Counted from the first letter of the stretch, positions 46,639-55,617 are shown. The stretch is DNA of 64,000 bases from Orenia marismortui DSM 5156 (GCF_000379025.1 NZ_KB900617.1:710316-774315); one strand, 5' to 3'. Numbers and translations are program-made. The notes: a model not told the origin generated them from the letters alone.

Positions 46639-47385
46639 CTAAACCTCCTTAAACAACTCTACTTTTTCTCCTAAAGCTTTCTTTTGGCATTCTATTAACT
46701 CTTTTACTCCTTTTTCAGCTAAATCTACTAACTTAAACATATTACTTTTAGAGAAAGGGTTTTCCTCTCCTGTTCCTTGAATCTCAATTATTTCTCCCTT
46801 CCCAGTCATAACCAAATTCATGTCCACATGAGCATTAGAGTCTTCACCATAACATAAATCTAACAATAGCTCATCTTTTACAATCCCCACACTTACTGCT
46901 GCTACAAAATCATTTACTGGCAATTTTTTTATCATATCTTTTTCTATCATATAAGATAAAGCATCAATTAATGCTACAAAAGCTCCAGTGATAGAAGCAG
47001 TTCTTGTTCCTCCATCAGCTTGAATAACATCACAGTCAATCCAAATTGTCCTCTCACCTAGTTTATGAAGATCAATAACAGAACGTAAGGCTCTTCCAAT
47101 TAATCTTTTAATTTCTTGAGTTCTACCACTCAATTTCCCTTTAGCCGCTTCTCTAATATTTCTATCTTGAGTAGCCCTAGGCAACATTGAATACTCAGCA
47201 GTTAACCACCCTTTTCCTTTTCCTCTTAGAAAATAAGGAACACTATCCTCTACTGTAGCATTACAAATCACCTTTGTATCTCCGGCTTCAATTAGCACAG
47301 AACCTTCCGCATATTTAGTAAAATTTCTAGTTATCTTAATCTCTCTTAATTGATCATTTTTTTCTCTACCATCAACTCTAGACAT
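46639..47385 (-). CDS. rph: Ribonuclease PH
   Basis: RNase PH trims tRNA 3' ends by phosphorolysis. The 248-residue protein starts [18 protein letters not shown] at ATG 47385, with AAAGGAG eight bases before it. [14 protein letters not shown], the phosphate-binding [16 protein letters not shown]-type stretch (here [16 protein letters not shown]) and [20 protein letters not shown] are intact. It is first in the rph-rdgB-yfcE series. Confidence 0.96.
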   Translation of the reverse strand: MSRVDGREKNDQLREIKITRNFTKYAEGSVLIEAGDTKVICNATVEDSVPYFLRGKGKGWLTAEYSMLPRATQDRNIREAAKGKLSGRTQEIKRLIGRALRSVIDLHKLGERTIWIDCDVIQADGGTRTASITGAFVALIDALSYMIEKDMIKKLPVNDFVAAVSVGIVKDELLLDLCYGEDSNAHVDMNLVMTGKGEIIEIQGTGEENPFSKSNMFKLVDLAEKGVKELIECQKKALGEKVELFKEV

Positions 47386-47551
47386 AATTATCACTCCTTT
47401 AAATTTTGAATTCTACTCTATGTATTGGTTAAATTTAATACTTACTATTTTTTATTCTTTCTATAATTATAATAATTATCCTGTGAAATTAAATTTATGC
47501 TTAGTAAAACTTTCATATCTTTATAATGAAATATCTAAATTTATTGAAGTT

Positions 47552-48085
47552 TTAGTCTCTTTTATACAAATTATTCCCTTTGCTATCTATTACACAAATC
47601 AACGGTAATTTCTCTACTACTAATTTTCTTACAGCTTCTGTTCCTAAATCATCATAGGCAATAATCTTTGCTTCTTTAATACATTTACTAATTAGAGCTG
47701 CTGCCCCACCGATTGCTCCTAAATAAACTGCTCCTTTTATTTTCATAGTATCAATAACTTCAGCATTTCGCTCTCCTTTACCAATCATAATTCTTAAGCC
47801 TTCTTTAATTAACCGAGGAGCAAAAGGATCCATTCGATAGCTAGTAGTTGGACCAGCAGACCCTATTACTTGACCTGGTTTAGCTGGACATGGTCCTACA
47901 TAGTAGATAGCATTTCCTTCTATCTCAAAAGGAGGCTCTTCTCCTCTATCTAAAGCTTCAACCATCCTCTTATGAGCTGCATCACGCGCTGTATAAACTG
48001 TCCCCGATAGTAAAACTTTATCACCTGCTTCTAAACTTCTGACTTTCTCTTCAGTAATTGGTGTTATCAAGTTAACTTCTCCCAT
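47552..48085 (-). CDS. fumB: Class I fumarate hydratase, beta subunit
   Basis: This is the C-terminal-domain subunit of the oxygen-sensitive [4Fe-4S] fumarase, which interconverts fumarate and malate. The 177-residue product starts MGEVNLITPITEEKV at ATG 48085, with GGGAGGA upstream. The longer frame to 48166 reads through a repeat element and is not coding. LSGTVYTARDAAHKRM, GPCPAKPGQVIGSAGPTTSYRMD (residues about 68-90) and IGKG are family hallmarks. The closely related L-tartrate dehydratase beta subunit cannot be fully excluded. Confidence 0.92.
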   Translation of the reverse strand: MGEVNLITPITEEKVRSLEAGDKVLLSGTVYTARDAAHKRMVEALDRGEEPPFEIEGNAIYYVGPCPAKPGQVIGSAGPTTSYRMDPFAPRLIKEGLRIMIGKGERNAEVIDTMKIKGAVYLGAIGGAAALISKCIKEAKIIAYDDLGTEAVRKLVVEKLPLICVIDSKGNNLYKRD

Positions 48086-48109
48086 TATATATAATCCTCC
48101 CTTTATTAA

Positions 48110-48241
48110 TACAGTGTATAGTTGACAATCTACAGTATTCAAAGGGAAAAAGACTTCCCCATTCATGCTTCGCTAAAGTTAATTTAAAAATCTCCATAAC
48201 TTAAGTGCTTTAAGACTTAAATCTTCTAGCTATACACTGTA
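48110..48241. mobile_element. MITE-like element with 12-bp terminal inverted repeats
   Basis: A 132-bp segment between the two fumarase genes is bounded by perfect inverted copies of TACAGTGTATAG (48110-48121 and 48230-48241). It contains no gene. It is placed after the alpha-subunit stop and before the beta-subunit ribosome site, so it does not break either gene. No clear target-site duplication is visible. Confidence 0.5.
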
Positions 48242-48266
48242 AACTGATCCCTCCAACTCACACTTT

Positions 48267-49112
48267 CTACAAAATTACTTCCTTATGCCTTGCCACATGA
48301 CAATTAATATTAACAACTACTGGTAATCCAGCAATATGGGTAGGATAAGTTTCAATATTTACTGCTAAAGCTGTAGTAATTCCTCCTAAACCTTGAGGTC
48401 CAATATCTAATTGATTCACCTCTTCTAATAGCTGCTGTTCTAAAATTTTAAACTTCTGATCATCATTATGAATCCCCACCGGTCTTAATAAAGATTTCTT
48501 AGCCAACAGAGCCGCCTTCTCTACTGTTCCTCCAATTCCTACTCCTACTATAATTGGTGGACAAGGGTTTGGTCCAGCCTCTCTTACCACTTCTAAAACA
48601 AAATCCTTAAGCCCCTCTATTCCATCAGTAGGTCTCAACATCTTTAACTGACTCATGTTCTCACTACCAAAGCCTTTTGGTGCTACTGTTATCTTTAATT
48701 TATCTCCAGACACAATTTCGGTATGGATTACTGCTGGTGTATTATCTTCTGTATTCTTTCGCTCAATTAAAGGATCATCGACTATAGACTTTCGCAAATA
48801 TCCTTCTTTATAACCTTGACTTACCCCTTCGTTAATAGCTTGATATAGATCACCTTCGACAACTCTCAGATCTTGTCCTAATTCTAAGAAGATAACTGCC
48901 ATCCCTGTATCCTGGCAGATTGGCACTTGATCTTCTTTGGCAATTTCAGCATTCTTGCTTAACTGCTTTAAAATCTCCTTAGCAACTTCAGAATCTTCTC
49001 TTTCACAGGCTGCTTGGTATTCATCAGTAATATCCTCCCCTAAGTTATAGTTAGCATCAATACAAAGCTTTGCTACTACTCTACTAATCTCCTCAGCTTT
49101 TATCTCTCTCAT
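48267..49112 (-). CDS. fumA: Class I fumarate hydratase, alpha subunit
   Basis: The alpha subunit holds the [4Fe-4S] cluster of the heterodimeric fumarase. The 281-residue protein shows QVPICQDTGMAVIFLELG (residues about 61-78; one cluster cysteine), PNPCPPIIVGVGIGGTVEKA (second cysteine) and VNINCHVARHKEVIL at the end (third cysteine). A GTGAGG site precedes the ATG. It pairs with the beta-subunit gene 181 bases downstream; the gap is enlarged by an inserted repeat. In an anaerobe it likely serves a partial, reductive TCA branch. Confidence 0.93.
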   Translation of the reverse strand: MREIKAEEISRVVAKLCIDANYNLGEDITDEYQAACEREDSEVAKEILKQLSKNAEIAKEDQVPICQDTGMAVIFLELGQDLRVVEGDLYQAINEGVSQGYKEGYLRKSIVDDPLIERKNTEDNTPAVIHTEIVSGDKLKITVAPKGFGSENMSQLKMLRPTDGIEGLKDFVLEVVREAGPNPCPPIIVGVGIGGTVEKAALLAKKSLLRPVGIHNDDQKFKILEQQLLEEVNQLDIGPQGLGGITTALAVNIETYPTHIAGLPVVVNINCHVARHKEVIL

Positions 49113-49635
49113 TTTATTACCTCACTTTTTATAATTTATAATTGATAATTAAGAATCAAATTAAAGATATTTTTTGCCACAGATATACGCAAATTAATTC
49201 AGAAGAGTTTTTATTTTCTATATAAAGCTAAAATTAAATATATGTACTATAATTAAACTATAGACAAAATCATATTATTAGTGATAATACATAATCAAAA
49301 ATAAAGACTCCCCTCTATACTTCTAGTTTTATAGAGGAAAGTCCTTTTGAGATTTAGGGATTAGTATAAGATATTCTTACTTTTAAAAAGCAGATAAGCT
49401 TTATTAAGTTCCTCCTAAACGAAGACCTACCTTAACTATATTTAATTTTTTAACTATATTTTGAAGTTAATAATTAATATTCAGTCTAACTCAAACTTCG
49501 CTTTCTTCCCCTGCAAAATGTGCTTGATTATATTAAAAAATTTGAATAAACTTTAACTTTTATAATTAATACATAGATTAGGTATAATTCAAACTGCGAT
49601 TGCGTTTCTTTAAAACTTAAAAACTAATCATATCT
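49113..49635. other. Gene-free region with degenerate repeats
   Basis: The 523 bases contain a terminator (49303-49346) for the MBL gene. Near 49178 a segment, ttgccacagatatacgcaaa, resembles a widespread bacterial intergenic repeat; this comparison is from memory. A family A-like tract lies at 49130-49165. I see no open frame or recognised RNA in the 49350-49635 part. Confidence 0.4.
49303..49346 (-). terminator. Terminator downstream of the MBL hydrolase gene
   Basis: The stem pairs agactcccctctata with tatagaggaaagtcc and is followed on the minus strand by CTTTATTTTTG. It stands about 290 bases after the gene, so an unrecognised small transcript could also end here. Confidence 0.7.
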
Positions 49636-50376
49636 CTATATCTCATAAGTCTGCCCTACTTTGCTCAGTTCTACAGAAATATCAACCTTTTCCATTTCCG
49701 CTTTAATATCTTCTCTAGGATAATATGCTCCTAAGTGGGTTAAAAGTAATTGTTCAGTCTTAGCTTTTACTCCAAAGTTGACTGCTTCTTTGACAGTTAG
49801 ATGTCCCATATTAGTCTTCTTTTTATCCTTCTCTAATAGACTAGCTTCTGCTAATAATAAATTACTTCCATTAAGAAAAGAAATTAAATTATCATCCCAT
49901 CCTGTATCTGCTGTATAAGCTAAAGTCTTATTCCCATTGCTAATCTTCATAGCATAACACTCCTTGGGATGGTTGCTCTTCTTAAAGCTAAAATCTAAAT
50001 TCGCAAAATTCAACTTAGTTTCTTCATTGATAGACTGTAGATAGTACTCTTTTCCCACCTTAGCTCTAATATAATCTAGTTCTTTTCCTTCATCATAGGG
50101 TAGGTATACTGTCAAAGCTTCCTTTCTTCGACCTGCCATAATATCCAACATAATAGCATAGTGTAAGGGTAATAAATCTTCAAAATGATCACCATGAAGA
50201 TGGGAGATAACAACAGCAGTCAATTCATAATAGTTAATATGCTTGTTTAATTCCTGTAATGAGCCAGGACCGATATCTATTAATACTTTCTGATTATCAA
50301 ACTCTAGTAAGTAACTAGGACACCCTCCATCTTTGACTGGAAAAGGAGAGCGATTGCCTATAATTGTTAGCTTCAT
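49636..50376 (-). CDS. MBL-fold metal-dependent hydrolase (RNase Z-like)
   Basis: The 246-residue metallo-beta-lactamase-fold protein has SHLHGDHFEDLLPLHYAI (the HxHxDH metal motif, residues about 58-75), AYTADTGWDD (metal aspartate) and LLTHLGAYYP (final histidine). The pattern is like the RNase Z/arylsulfatase-type group. A true tRNase Z usually has an exosite and is longer (about 300 residues), so the substrate is uncertain. It is monocistronic, with a CGGAGGTG site. Confidence 0.85.
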   Translation of the reverse strand: MKLTIIGNRSPFPVKDGGCPSYLLEFDNQKVLIDIGPGSLQELNKHINYYELTAVVISHLHGDHFEDLLPLHYAIMLDIMAGRRKEALTVYLPYDEGKELDYIRAKVGKEYYLQSINEETKLNFANLDFSFKKSNHPKECYAMKISNGNKTLAYTADTGWDDNLISFLNGSNLLLAEASLLEKDKKKTNMGHLTVKEAVNFGVKAKTEQLLLTHLGAYYPREDIKAEMEKVDISVELSKVGQTYEI

Positions 50377-50392
50377 TCTAACACCTCCGAAG

Positions 50393-50440
50393 TTCAGTGA
50401 TGAATGACTGGTGGCTAGTAATTAGTGAATGGTGAAAACC
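50393..50440. repeat. Dispersed repeat (family B copy), inverted orientation
   Basis: It contains agtgatgaatgactggtggc and tagtaattagtgaatggtga, the complement-type wording of the family B units at 18110 and 56550. Confidence 0.4.
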
Positions 50441-50467
50441 TTTATTTATTAATTTTCCTTTTATCTA

Positions 50468-50493
50468 TGAAAATATACTTAAGTATATTTTCA
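50468..50493. promoter_or_regulatory. Perfect 26-bp palindrome upstream of the MBL gene
   Basis: A self-complementary sequence centred on tacttaagta lies 92 bases upstream of the MBL start and next to another palindrome. It may be an operator or part of the terminator cluster of the barrel gene. Confidence 0.4.
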
Positions 50494-50499
50494 ATTCCA

Positions 50500-50543
50500 T
50501 AATAAAAAGAAAGTTTTTGAATTCAAAAACTTTCTTTTTATTA
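50500..50543 (-). terminator. Terminator of the outer-membrane barrel gene
   Basis: A perfect 44-bp palindrome (aaagaaagtttttgaattc type) lies 11 bases after the stop and is T-rich on its distal arm. Confidence 0.85.
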
Positions 50544-50554
50544 ATATTTATAAT

Positions 50555-51292
50555 TTAAATTCCGAAAGTCAATCTAAAGCTTATTGTTGGTCCCGCAAAA
50601 TTATCTAAGGAGTTATCTAAATTATAACCATTTAAATCCCAATTATCTTGTAAATTATGAGTTAACATATAACCTAATGATAAATCATAAGCAATAGTAG
50701 AAGTTAACTGTTGATAAAACTTGATTCTTGGCTCTAATAAAATAAAGTCCTCTTCCAAAGAGGTACCCGTTGCTCGCCCAACTGCATCATTAAGATCATT
50801 GGCCCTATAATGAAGCAGATTCAATTCAGTCTTACCAAAAGCAATTCCAGTACCTAAAGATAGATCAATGTTTCTTTTCATATAAATACCTCGCTCATAA
50901 AGTACTCCACCATAGTTCATCTCTAAATCTACTCTTTCTCCACTCTTAGCTATACTTTCAGTATTTCCATGTAAAAAATATGCTCCAAACCGATTTCCTT
51001 CTCTCACCCCTGCTATAGCCTCAATCCCGATAACATTCATTTCATTATCTAATTGTCTAAAATTCTGATTAGAACTTTTTAATATTTGATTTAAATCATG
51101 AAGATTCAACTTAATAATCCCTACTCTAATTCCAACTCCAGCTCTAACATATAATGGTAAGTTGTTCTTTTTATCAAGATTGATATCTATTTCTTTCATA
51201 GTTTGACTACTATTATCTTCAGCTTTAACATAGCTTGGAAAAATGCCAAAAAATAAAATCAATACTACTAATGAAATAACGATTCTTTTCAT
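50555..51292 (-). CDS. Putative outer-membrane beta-barrel protein
   Basis: The 245-residue protein has a clear signal peptide (residues 1-25, ending YVKAED). The rest is rich in alternating polar/hydrophobic stretches and aromatic residues (YGGVLYERGIYMKRNIDLSL, IAYDLSLGYMLTHNL). It ends ISFRLTFGI, like a barrel's last strand with a near-terminal aromatic. I know no specific family. The neighbouring Omp85 gene fits an outer-membrane location. It has its own terminator and an AGAGGTGAAG site. Confidence 0.72.
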   Translation of the reverse strand: MKRIVISLVVLILFFGIFPSYVKAEDNSSQTMKEIDINLDKKNNLPLYVRAGVGIRVGIIKLNLHDLNQILKSSNQNFRQLDNEMNVIGIEAIAGVREGNRFGAYFLHGNTESIAKSGERVDLEMNYGGVLYERGIYMKRNIDLSLGTGIAFGKTELNLLHYRANDLNDAVGRATGTSLEEDFILLEPRIKFYQQLTSTIAYDLSLGYMLTHNLQDNWDLNGYNLDNSLDNFAGPTISFRLTFGI

Positions 51293-51391
51293 TTCTTCAC
51301 CTCTTTTAATCCTACATATTGCTTTATTCTAGAAGAACTATTTTAACTTTGTTAAGAAATTTATCCACTAAGCTCTTTCATACTTAAATAG

Positions 51392-51433
51392 TATAAAAGC
51401 TAATCTGTCAATATTGACAGATTAGCTTTTATA
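51392..51433 (-). terminator. Terminator of the Omp85 gene
   Basis: A perfect 42-bp palindrome built on aaagctaatctgtca lies immediately after the stop codon. It separates the gene from the downstream barrel gene. Confidence 0.85.
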
Positions 51434-51439
51434 TCTTAG

Positions 51440-53161
51440 CTAGAAACTAGTACCGACTTTAAATGTAATTTCATCTTTATGGTCTGCATCACCTTCTGGT
51501 GCATAACCATAGTCAAAGCCCAATTCTGCTCCCAACACAGGAACGAAGAATCTTACTCCTACTCCAACAGAATAATTTAAATCATTTAAACTTATATCAT
51601 TGTCTTTAAAGGTACGCCCTACATCGGTAAATAATACACCTCTCACCGCTTTATAGAGATCAACTCTATATTCTATACTGCCCAATAGCATAGAATCACC
51701 TTTGAATCCATCTGTACCTCCATAATAACTACTATCATAACCACGCACTCCATCAAGTAAGTTAGGCTTTAATTTATAACTTTTATAGTTTGGTAACTTT
51801 CCATCACTAGCACCTACCTTCATTCTAATAGCCCAACTACTTTTTTCACCTGCTTCAAAGTAGTTTCTAAGATCCAAGTAACTTTTTAGAAAGTCATTAT
51901 CACCATTAAATCCTGCTTTTTCAATTCTAAACTCTTGTCTGCTTCCTGATCTAGGATGAAGATAATTATCTCTCAAATCTCGAATAGTAGTCATAGCTAT
52001 ACTTCTAGTATTTTCATAAGGATCATCTTCTATTTTAGTATCATCATACCCAAAATTTAAATAACCTCGTATATTTTCTGCTAACTCTCTACCAAATTGA
52101 ATATCTACCCCTTTTTCTTTAATATCTCTATCCACTCTAGTAGAACTTCCTATACTATCTAAGCCTCCATCACTTATACTAGTACTTTCCTCTGTCATTT
52201 CATGGTATAGATTAATATTAAAACTAGTCTTACTTTCAAAGATCCAAGGATCATAAAAATCTAGATTATAATCGGTAACATCACTTCCCGCTTCAAAATC
52301 TAAAGTAAGTTTCTGCCCCTTACCAAACATATTATGTTTCTCTAACATAATGTTCCCTACAGCGCCACCTTCGGCTGAATCCTTTACTCCAAATACCGTT
52401 CTTCCATTTATAGGTTTGTTAAGATTCAAGTTAACATCTATCGCTTGAGGATCATTTTCTACCTGATCAAACTCTGGCTTTATCTCCTCAAAATATTTTA
52501 GCCTTTGAAGCTTAGAAATATCTTTTCTAACATCATTAATATTAAATACTTCTCCTTCTTTCATAGATAACTGCCTTCTAATAACATAATCCTTGGTATC
52601 ATCTTCAGGATTAATTCTAATCTTGTTTAATCTTCCTTCATCTATGATTATATTTAATTTGTCTTCTTCCATCTTAACATCTACAATTCTTCCTAAAACA
52701 AAACCTTGATCATAATAATATTTATTTATTGCTTCTCTATCTTGATTTAAATCTTTGAAATTTAGAATTTGACCAGTTTTAATACTTAATAAACTTCTTA
52801 ATTCACCATCACTAACTTCTTTATTACCTTTAATAACTATCTTAGTTAAAATAGGATTTTCATCAACCTTAAAAACCACCTGTACTCCACTTTGATAATT
52901 CTTAAAAAGTATTTGGATATTAGAGAAATATCCTAAATTATAGATTGCTTTCATATCTTTTCTTAATTGCTCATTAGAAATTTGATCTCCGACTTTAGTC
53001 TTTACTTGCTCTAAAATCTTTTGCTCCTCAATAGATTTATTTCCTGATACAGCAAGATCTGTAATAACATTATAGTTAGTATTATTAGCCATAACTTGAT
53101 TAGAATTAATCAGAATAATAGATACTAGTATGAATAATATCCCAAATTTCTTAAACATCAT
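51440..53161 (-). CDS. bamA: BamA/Omp85 family outer-membrane assembly protein
   Basis: Omp85 proteins insert beta-barrels into outer membranes. The 573-residue protein has a signal peptide (residues about 1-25, ending VMANN), then about three POTRA domains (ITDLAVSGNKSIEEQKIL; TKIVIKGNKEVSDGELRSLL; LNIIIDEGRLNKIRI) and a C-terminal barrel. The barrel includes VFGVKDSAEGGAVGNIMLEK, the lid-lock-type GVRGYDSS and a final FKVGTSF ending in phenylalanine, the classic barrel signal. Three POTRAs rather than five is typical of non-proteobacterial forms. TamA-like export is an alternative, but no tamB gene is adjacent. It marks the organism as diderm. Confidence 0.9.
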   Translation of the reverse strand: MMFKKFGILFILVSIILINSNQVMANNTNYNVITDLAVSGNKSIEEQKILEQVKTKVGDQISNEQLRKDMKAIYNLGYFSNIQILFKNYQSGVQVVFKVDENPILTKIVIKGNKEVSDGELRSLLSIKTGQILNFKDLNQDREAINKYYYDQGFVLGRIVDVKMEEDKLNIIIDEGRLNKIRINPEDDTKDYVIRRQLSMKEGEVFNINDVRKDISKLQRLKYFEEIKPEFDQVENDPQAIDVNLNLNKPINGRTVFGVKDSAEGGAVGNIMLEKHNMFGKGQKLTLDFEAGSDVTDYNLDFYDPWIFESKTSFNINLYHEMTEESTSISDGGLDSIGSSTRVDRDIKEKGVDIQFGRELAENIRGYLNFGYDDTKIEDDPYENTRSIAMTTIRDLRDNYLHPRSGSRQEFRIEKAGFNGDNDFLKSYLDLRNYFEAGEKSSWAIRMKVGASDGKLPNYKSYKLKPNLLDGVRGYDSSYYGGTDGFKGDSMLLGSIEYRVDLYKAVRGVLFTDVGRTFKDNDISLNDLNYSVGVGVRFFVPVLGAELGFDYGYAPEGDADHKDEITFKVGTSF

Positions 53162-53424
53162 ATGCCCCCTTTAACTATTTCCCCTTTATATAATAATGAA
53201 AATCTTATCTTTAATAATTATAGTTAATCTAAAAAAGCAGGATTACTCACCTCTTTCTTAGTAAAATCATTTGATTTAAAGCTTTTATTATATATAGATT
53301 TTTATATTAATCATAATACTAATATAATTAATTCTACATTTAATCCCTTCTACCTGCTTATTACTCAAATGAAAAGTAATACTTTTATAGTAAATAAAGT
53401 TAATTCTTAGTTTCAAAGGGATCT
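53162..53424. other. Upstream region of the Omp85 gene; no feature resolved
   Basis: The AT-rich stretch must contain the Omp85 promoter, but no well-spaced -35/-10 pair is evident to me. No open frame is seen. Confidence 0.35.
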
Positions 53425-53745
53425 TATGCCAAGTCGATTCGGTAGTACCACGATCAGCATTGCGTAATTAATATAGAAGATCGTGGTTATGCCAAGTCGA
53501 TTCGGTAGTACCATGATCAACATTGCGTAATTAATATAGAAGATCGTGGTTCTCTCCCCTTAAAACTTAGTACCAAATACCCCAAGAGCCCTCCTAAAGG
53601 ATAACCTAAAAAAAGCCACTGAGAGTTAGGAGGCCTCGATGACCTTGCTAAAGTATGACCCAAAGAACTAGCCTTCATACTGGTTCAACATTTCGTAATT
53701 AAAATTGAAGAAGCAGTATTAGAGTCCCTAGGTATCGGATAAAAT
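53425..53745 (+). ncRNA. Candidate structured RNA: three related hairpins with a conserved loop
   Basis: Two 63-bp direct repeats (53425-53487 and 53488-53550) differ at two bases. Each folds into an 8-bp stem, CCACGATC (53449-53456) with GATCGTGG (53480-53487), around a 23-base loop. In unit 2 the C-to-T change keeps pairing (a U-G wobble) only if the plus strand is the RNA. A third version (53677-53719) keeps most of the loop (caacattNcgtaattaa) but uses a different stem, ATACTG/CAGTAT. Between them another hairpin, CCTCCTAA (53590-53597) with TTAGGAGG (53626-53633), forms. A constant loop on changing stems suggests a selected RNA fold. No gene or known family is recognised. Confidence 0.5.
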
Positions 53746-53851
53746 TAGACAAGAATCAAAATTCTTCTCTTTATATATTTTAACGTTTACTTTTTAATAT
53801 GGCAAATAATTCATAAAATAATCTATAAATTAATTTGTGTTAATAATTAAC

Positions 53852-54598
53852 TCAAATTAATTTCCCTATCCTCTTCAAATTTTCTAAATGAACCTTTCTA
53901 TATTTAAAATCTAAATACTCTTCTATATCTCCTGTTATAATATTATTGATATAAGTTATATTCTCTTTAATTAAAGACTTATTACTAATCTCTCCATGAC
54001 CAGGAATTACCTTTTTTATATCTAAGTTCAGATACTTTTCTAATGTATCTTTATAATCATAAATATTATCTGCTTGAAAATAAGGAATAGGATATTCAAC
54101 ATTATCGCCTGAAAATAACACTTTATCAACCAAATCTATACAACTGGCTGAACCATTTGTATGGCCTGGACTATGAAAAAATTCTACACCTTCTTCTTCA
54201 AAGGATATCTTATTATCAAAAGTAAGATTAGAAGGAATAATTTCAACATCTCCCCTTTTATATTCAGAGTATACTTCTAGCTCCTTCTCTCCCTCTCTTA
54301 TTATATTGTTTCTACATAACTTATGAGAAATAATTATATTTTCTTCAAAAATACAGTTTCCCCAAATATGGTCCCAATCATAATGTGAATTAAATATAAT
54401 TATTATTTTATTAGGAAAATTAATATCTATGTAATTTTTTACTTCTTTCATTGAATCAGGACCTAAAAAGGTATCACAAACAAAAACATAATTTTTAGTA
54501 TTAATTAAATATACATTGGTTGTTACCCCAAATCCTGTATCTTGTAGATAGAAAAACTTAAATAATACTCCCCTATTTCCCACTTTCTTAATTTCCAA
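53852..54598 (-). CDS. MBL-fold metallohydrolase
   Basis: The 248-residue protein has the metal motif FNSHYDWDHIWGN (HxxxDH type), SPGHTNGSAS, LFSGDNV and VIPGHGE, the standard order of MBL-fold ligands in the glyoxalase II/quorum-lactonase group. I start it at TTG 54598, six bases after a GGGGAG site. The longer frame from 54715 would add 39 mostly hydrophobic, low-complexity residues. No substrate can be assigned. It lies between the candidate RNA hairpins and the folate operon. Confidence 0.8.
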   Translation of the reverse strand: MEIKKVGNRGVLFKFFYLQDTGFGVTTNVYLINTKNYVFVCDTFLGPDSMKEVKNYIDINFPNKIIIIFNSHYDWDHIWGNCIFEENIIISHKLCRNNIIREGEKELEVYSEYKRGDVEIIPSNLTFDNKISFEEEGVEFFHSPGHTNGSASCIDLVDKVLFSGDNVEYPIPYFQADNIYDYKDTLEKYLNLDIKKVIPGHGEISNKSLIKENITYINNIITGDIEEYLDFKYRKVHLENLKRIGKLI

Positions 54599-54727
54599 TT
54601 TAATCTCCCCAATCTTAAAAATGATATATAGTTTTAGCTTTAATAATATATTATTGTAATTATTAATTTCTATATTGAATTTTATACTACCTCTTTTAAA
54701 TAAAGCATATATCAAATTTATATAAAA

Positions 54728-54753
54728 AAGATTTCACATATTTGTGAAATCTT
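54728..54753 (-). terminator. Terminator of the folate operon
   Basis: AAGATTTCACA and TGTGAAATCTT form a stem around a four-base loop. A run of T's follows on the minus strand. It overlaps the folK stop codon. Confidence 0.85.
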
Positions 54754-55240
54754 CAAAAATAGATTCTCTATATAGTTTAACTCCAGCATTAACATTATTA
54801 TTTATCAATTCATCAATCTTTTTATTACTTATAGTTAACTTCTTATCTAAATCTCTTAAGGGAATTAAGACAAAATTCCTTTCTGCTATTCTTGGATGAG
54901 GTATAGTTAAATCTTCTTCACTAAGATTAACATTATCATAAAGTAAAATATCTACATCAATAGTTCTTGGTCCCCATCTAACTTTTCTCTTTCTTTTTAA
55001 CTCTTTTTCCACAGCTTGACATTCTGCTAATAGCTGATAAGGGCTTAAAGCTGTCTCTAACTTCAGACACATATTTAGGAAATTATCCTGTTCAGTGTAA
55101 CCCCATGGCTCTGTTTCATATATCTTAGACAATAGCAACACCTTAGTCTGTGGAAAATCTTTGATTAAACTTATTGCTTGGCGCAAATTATCCTTTCTGT
55201 CACCTACATTAGTACCTAATCCTAGATAGGAATTAATCAC
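54734..55240 (-). CDS. folK: 6-hydroxymethyl-7,8-dihydropterin pyrophosphokinase
   Basis: FolK transfers pyrophosphate from ATP to hydroxymethyl-dihydropterin. The 168-residue protein shows YLGLGTNVGDRKDNLRQAI (residues about 5-23), YETEPWGYTEQDNFLNMCL, and the signature KRKRKVRWGPRTIDVDILLY, continuing to LTIPHPRIAERNFVLIPL. It starts with GTG behind GAGAGGAG, five bases after folB. It is the last gene of folE-folP-folB-folK. Confidence 0.96.
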   Translation of the reverse strand: MINSYLGLGTNVGDRKDNLRQAISLIKDFPQTKVLLLSKIYETEPWGYTEQDNFLNMCLKLETALSPYQLLAECQAVEKELKRKRKVRWGPRTIDVDILLYDNVNLSEEDLTIPHPRIAERNFVLIPLRDLDKKLTISNKKIDELINNNVNAGVKLYRESIFEDFTNM

Positions 55241-55245
55241 TTCAA

Positions 55246-55617
55246 CTACTCCTCTCTAATTCTTTTTCTTCTAATCTCTACTCCTACATAATCAAAAATT
55301 CCTGGAATAGGAGCTTCAGGTTTTTTTACTCTTAGCGTTACCTCTTCCACCTTAGGAAATTCTTTTAGAACTTTAGCTGCTATTCTTTCAGCTAAAGCTT
55401 CAAGCAACTGATATTTCTCTTCTTCACATATCTCTTTTACCACTTCATAGACCAATGCATAATTTACTGACCGATCTAAATCATCACTTTCTCCTGCCGC
55501 CTCTAAGTCAGCAGCTAATTCTAAATCTATAAAGAACTTTTGCCCCAAGTTATTCTCTTCTTCTAAAACGCCATGATAACCATAAAACGATAAATTATTA
55601 AGAAGAATTTTATCCAT
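55246..55617 (-). CDS. folB: Dihydroneopterin aldolase
   Basis: FolB converts dihydroneopterin to hydroxymethyl-dihydropterin. The 123-residue protein begins LNNLSFYGYHGVLEEENNLG, with the active-site region of the family, and has DRSVNYALVYEVVKEI and the late motif VTLRVKKPEAPIPGIFDYVG. Length is typical. A GAGGTGAA site precedes the ATG. Confidence 0.96.
   Translation of the reverse strand: MDKILLNNLSFYGYHGVLEEENNLGQKFFIDLELAADLEAAGESDDLDRSVNYALVYEVVKEICEEEKYQLLEALAERIAAKVLKEFPKVEEVTLRVKKPEAPIPGIFDYVGVEIRRKRIREE

Noticed and set aside
53425-53550. Short CRISPR array
   Set aside because: The two units abut with no spacer, are 63 bp long, and no cas gene is present.
53581-53670. Cobalamin riboswitch, from GCCACTG and TGACCC-like strings
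   Set aside because: The order of elements is wrong and the rest of the aptamer core is missing.
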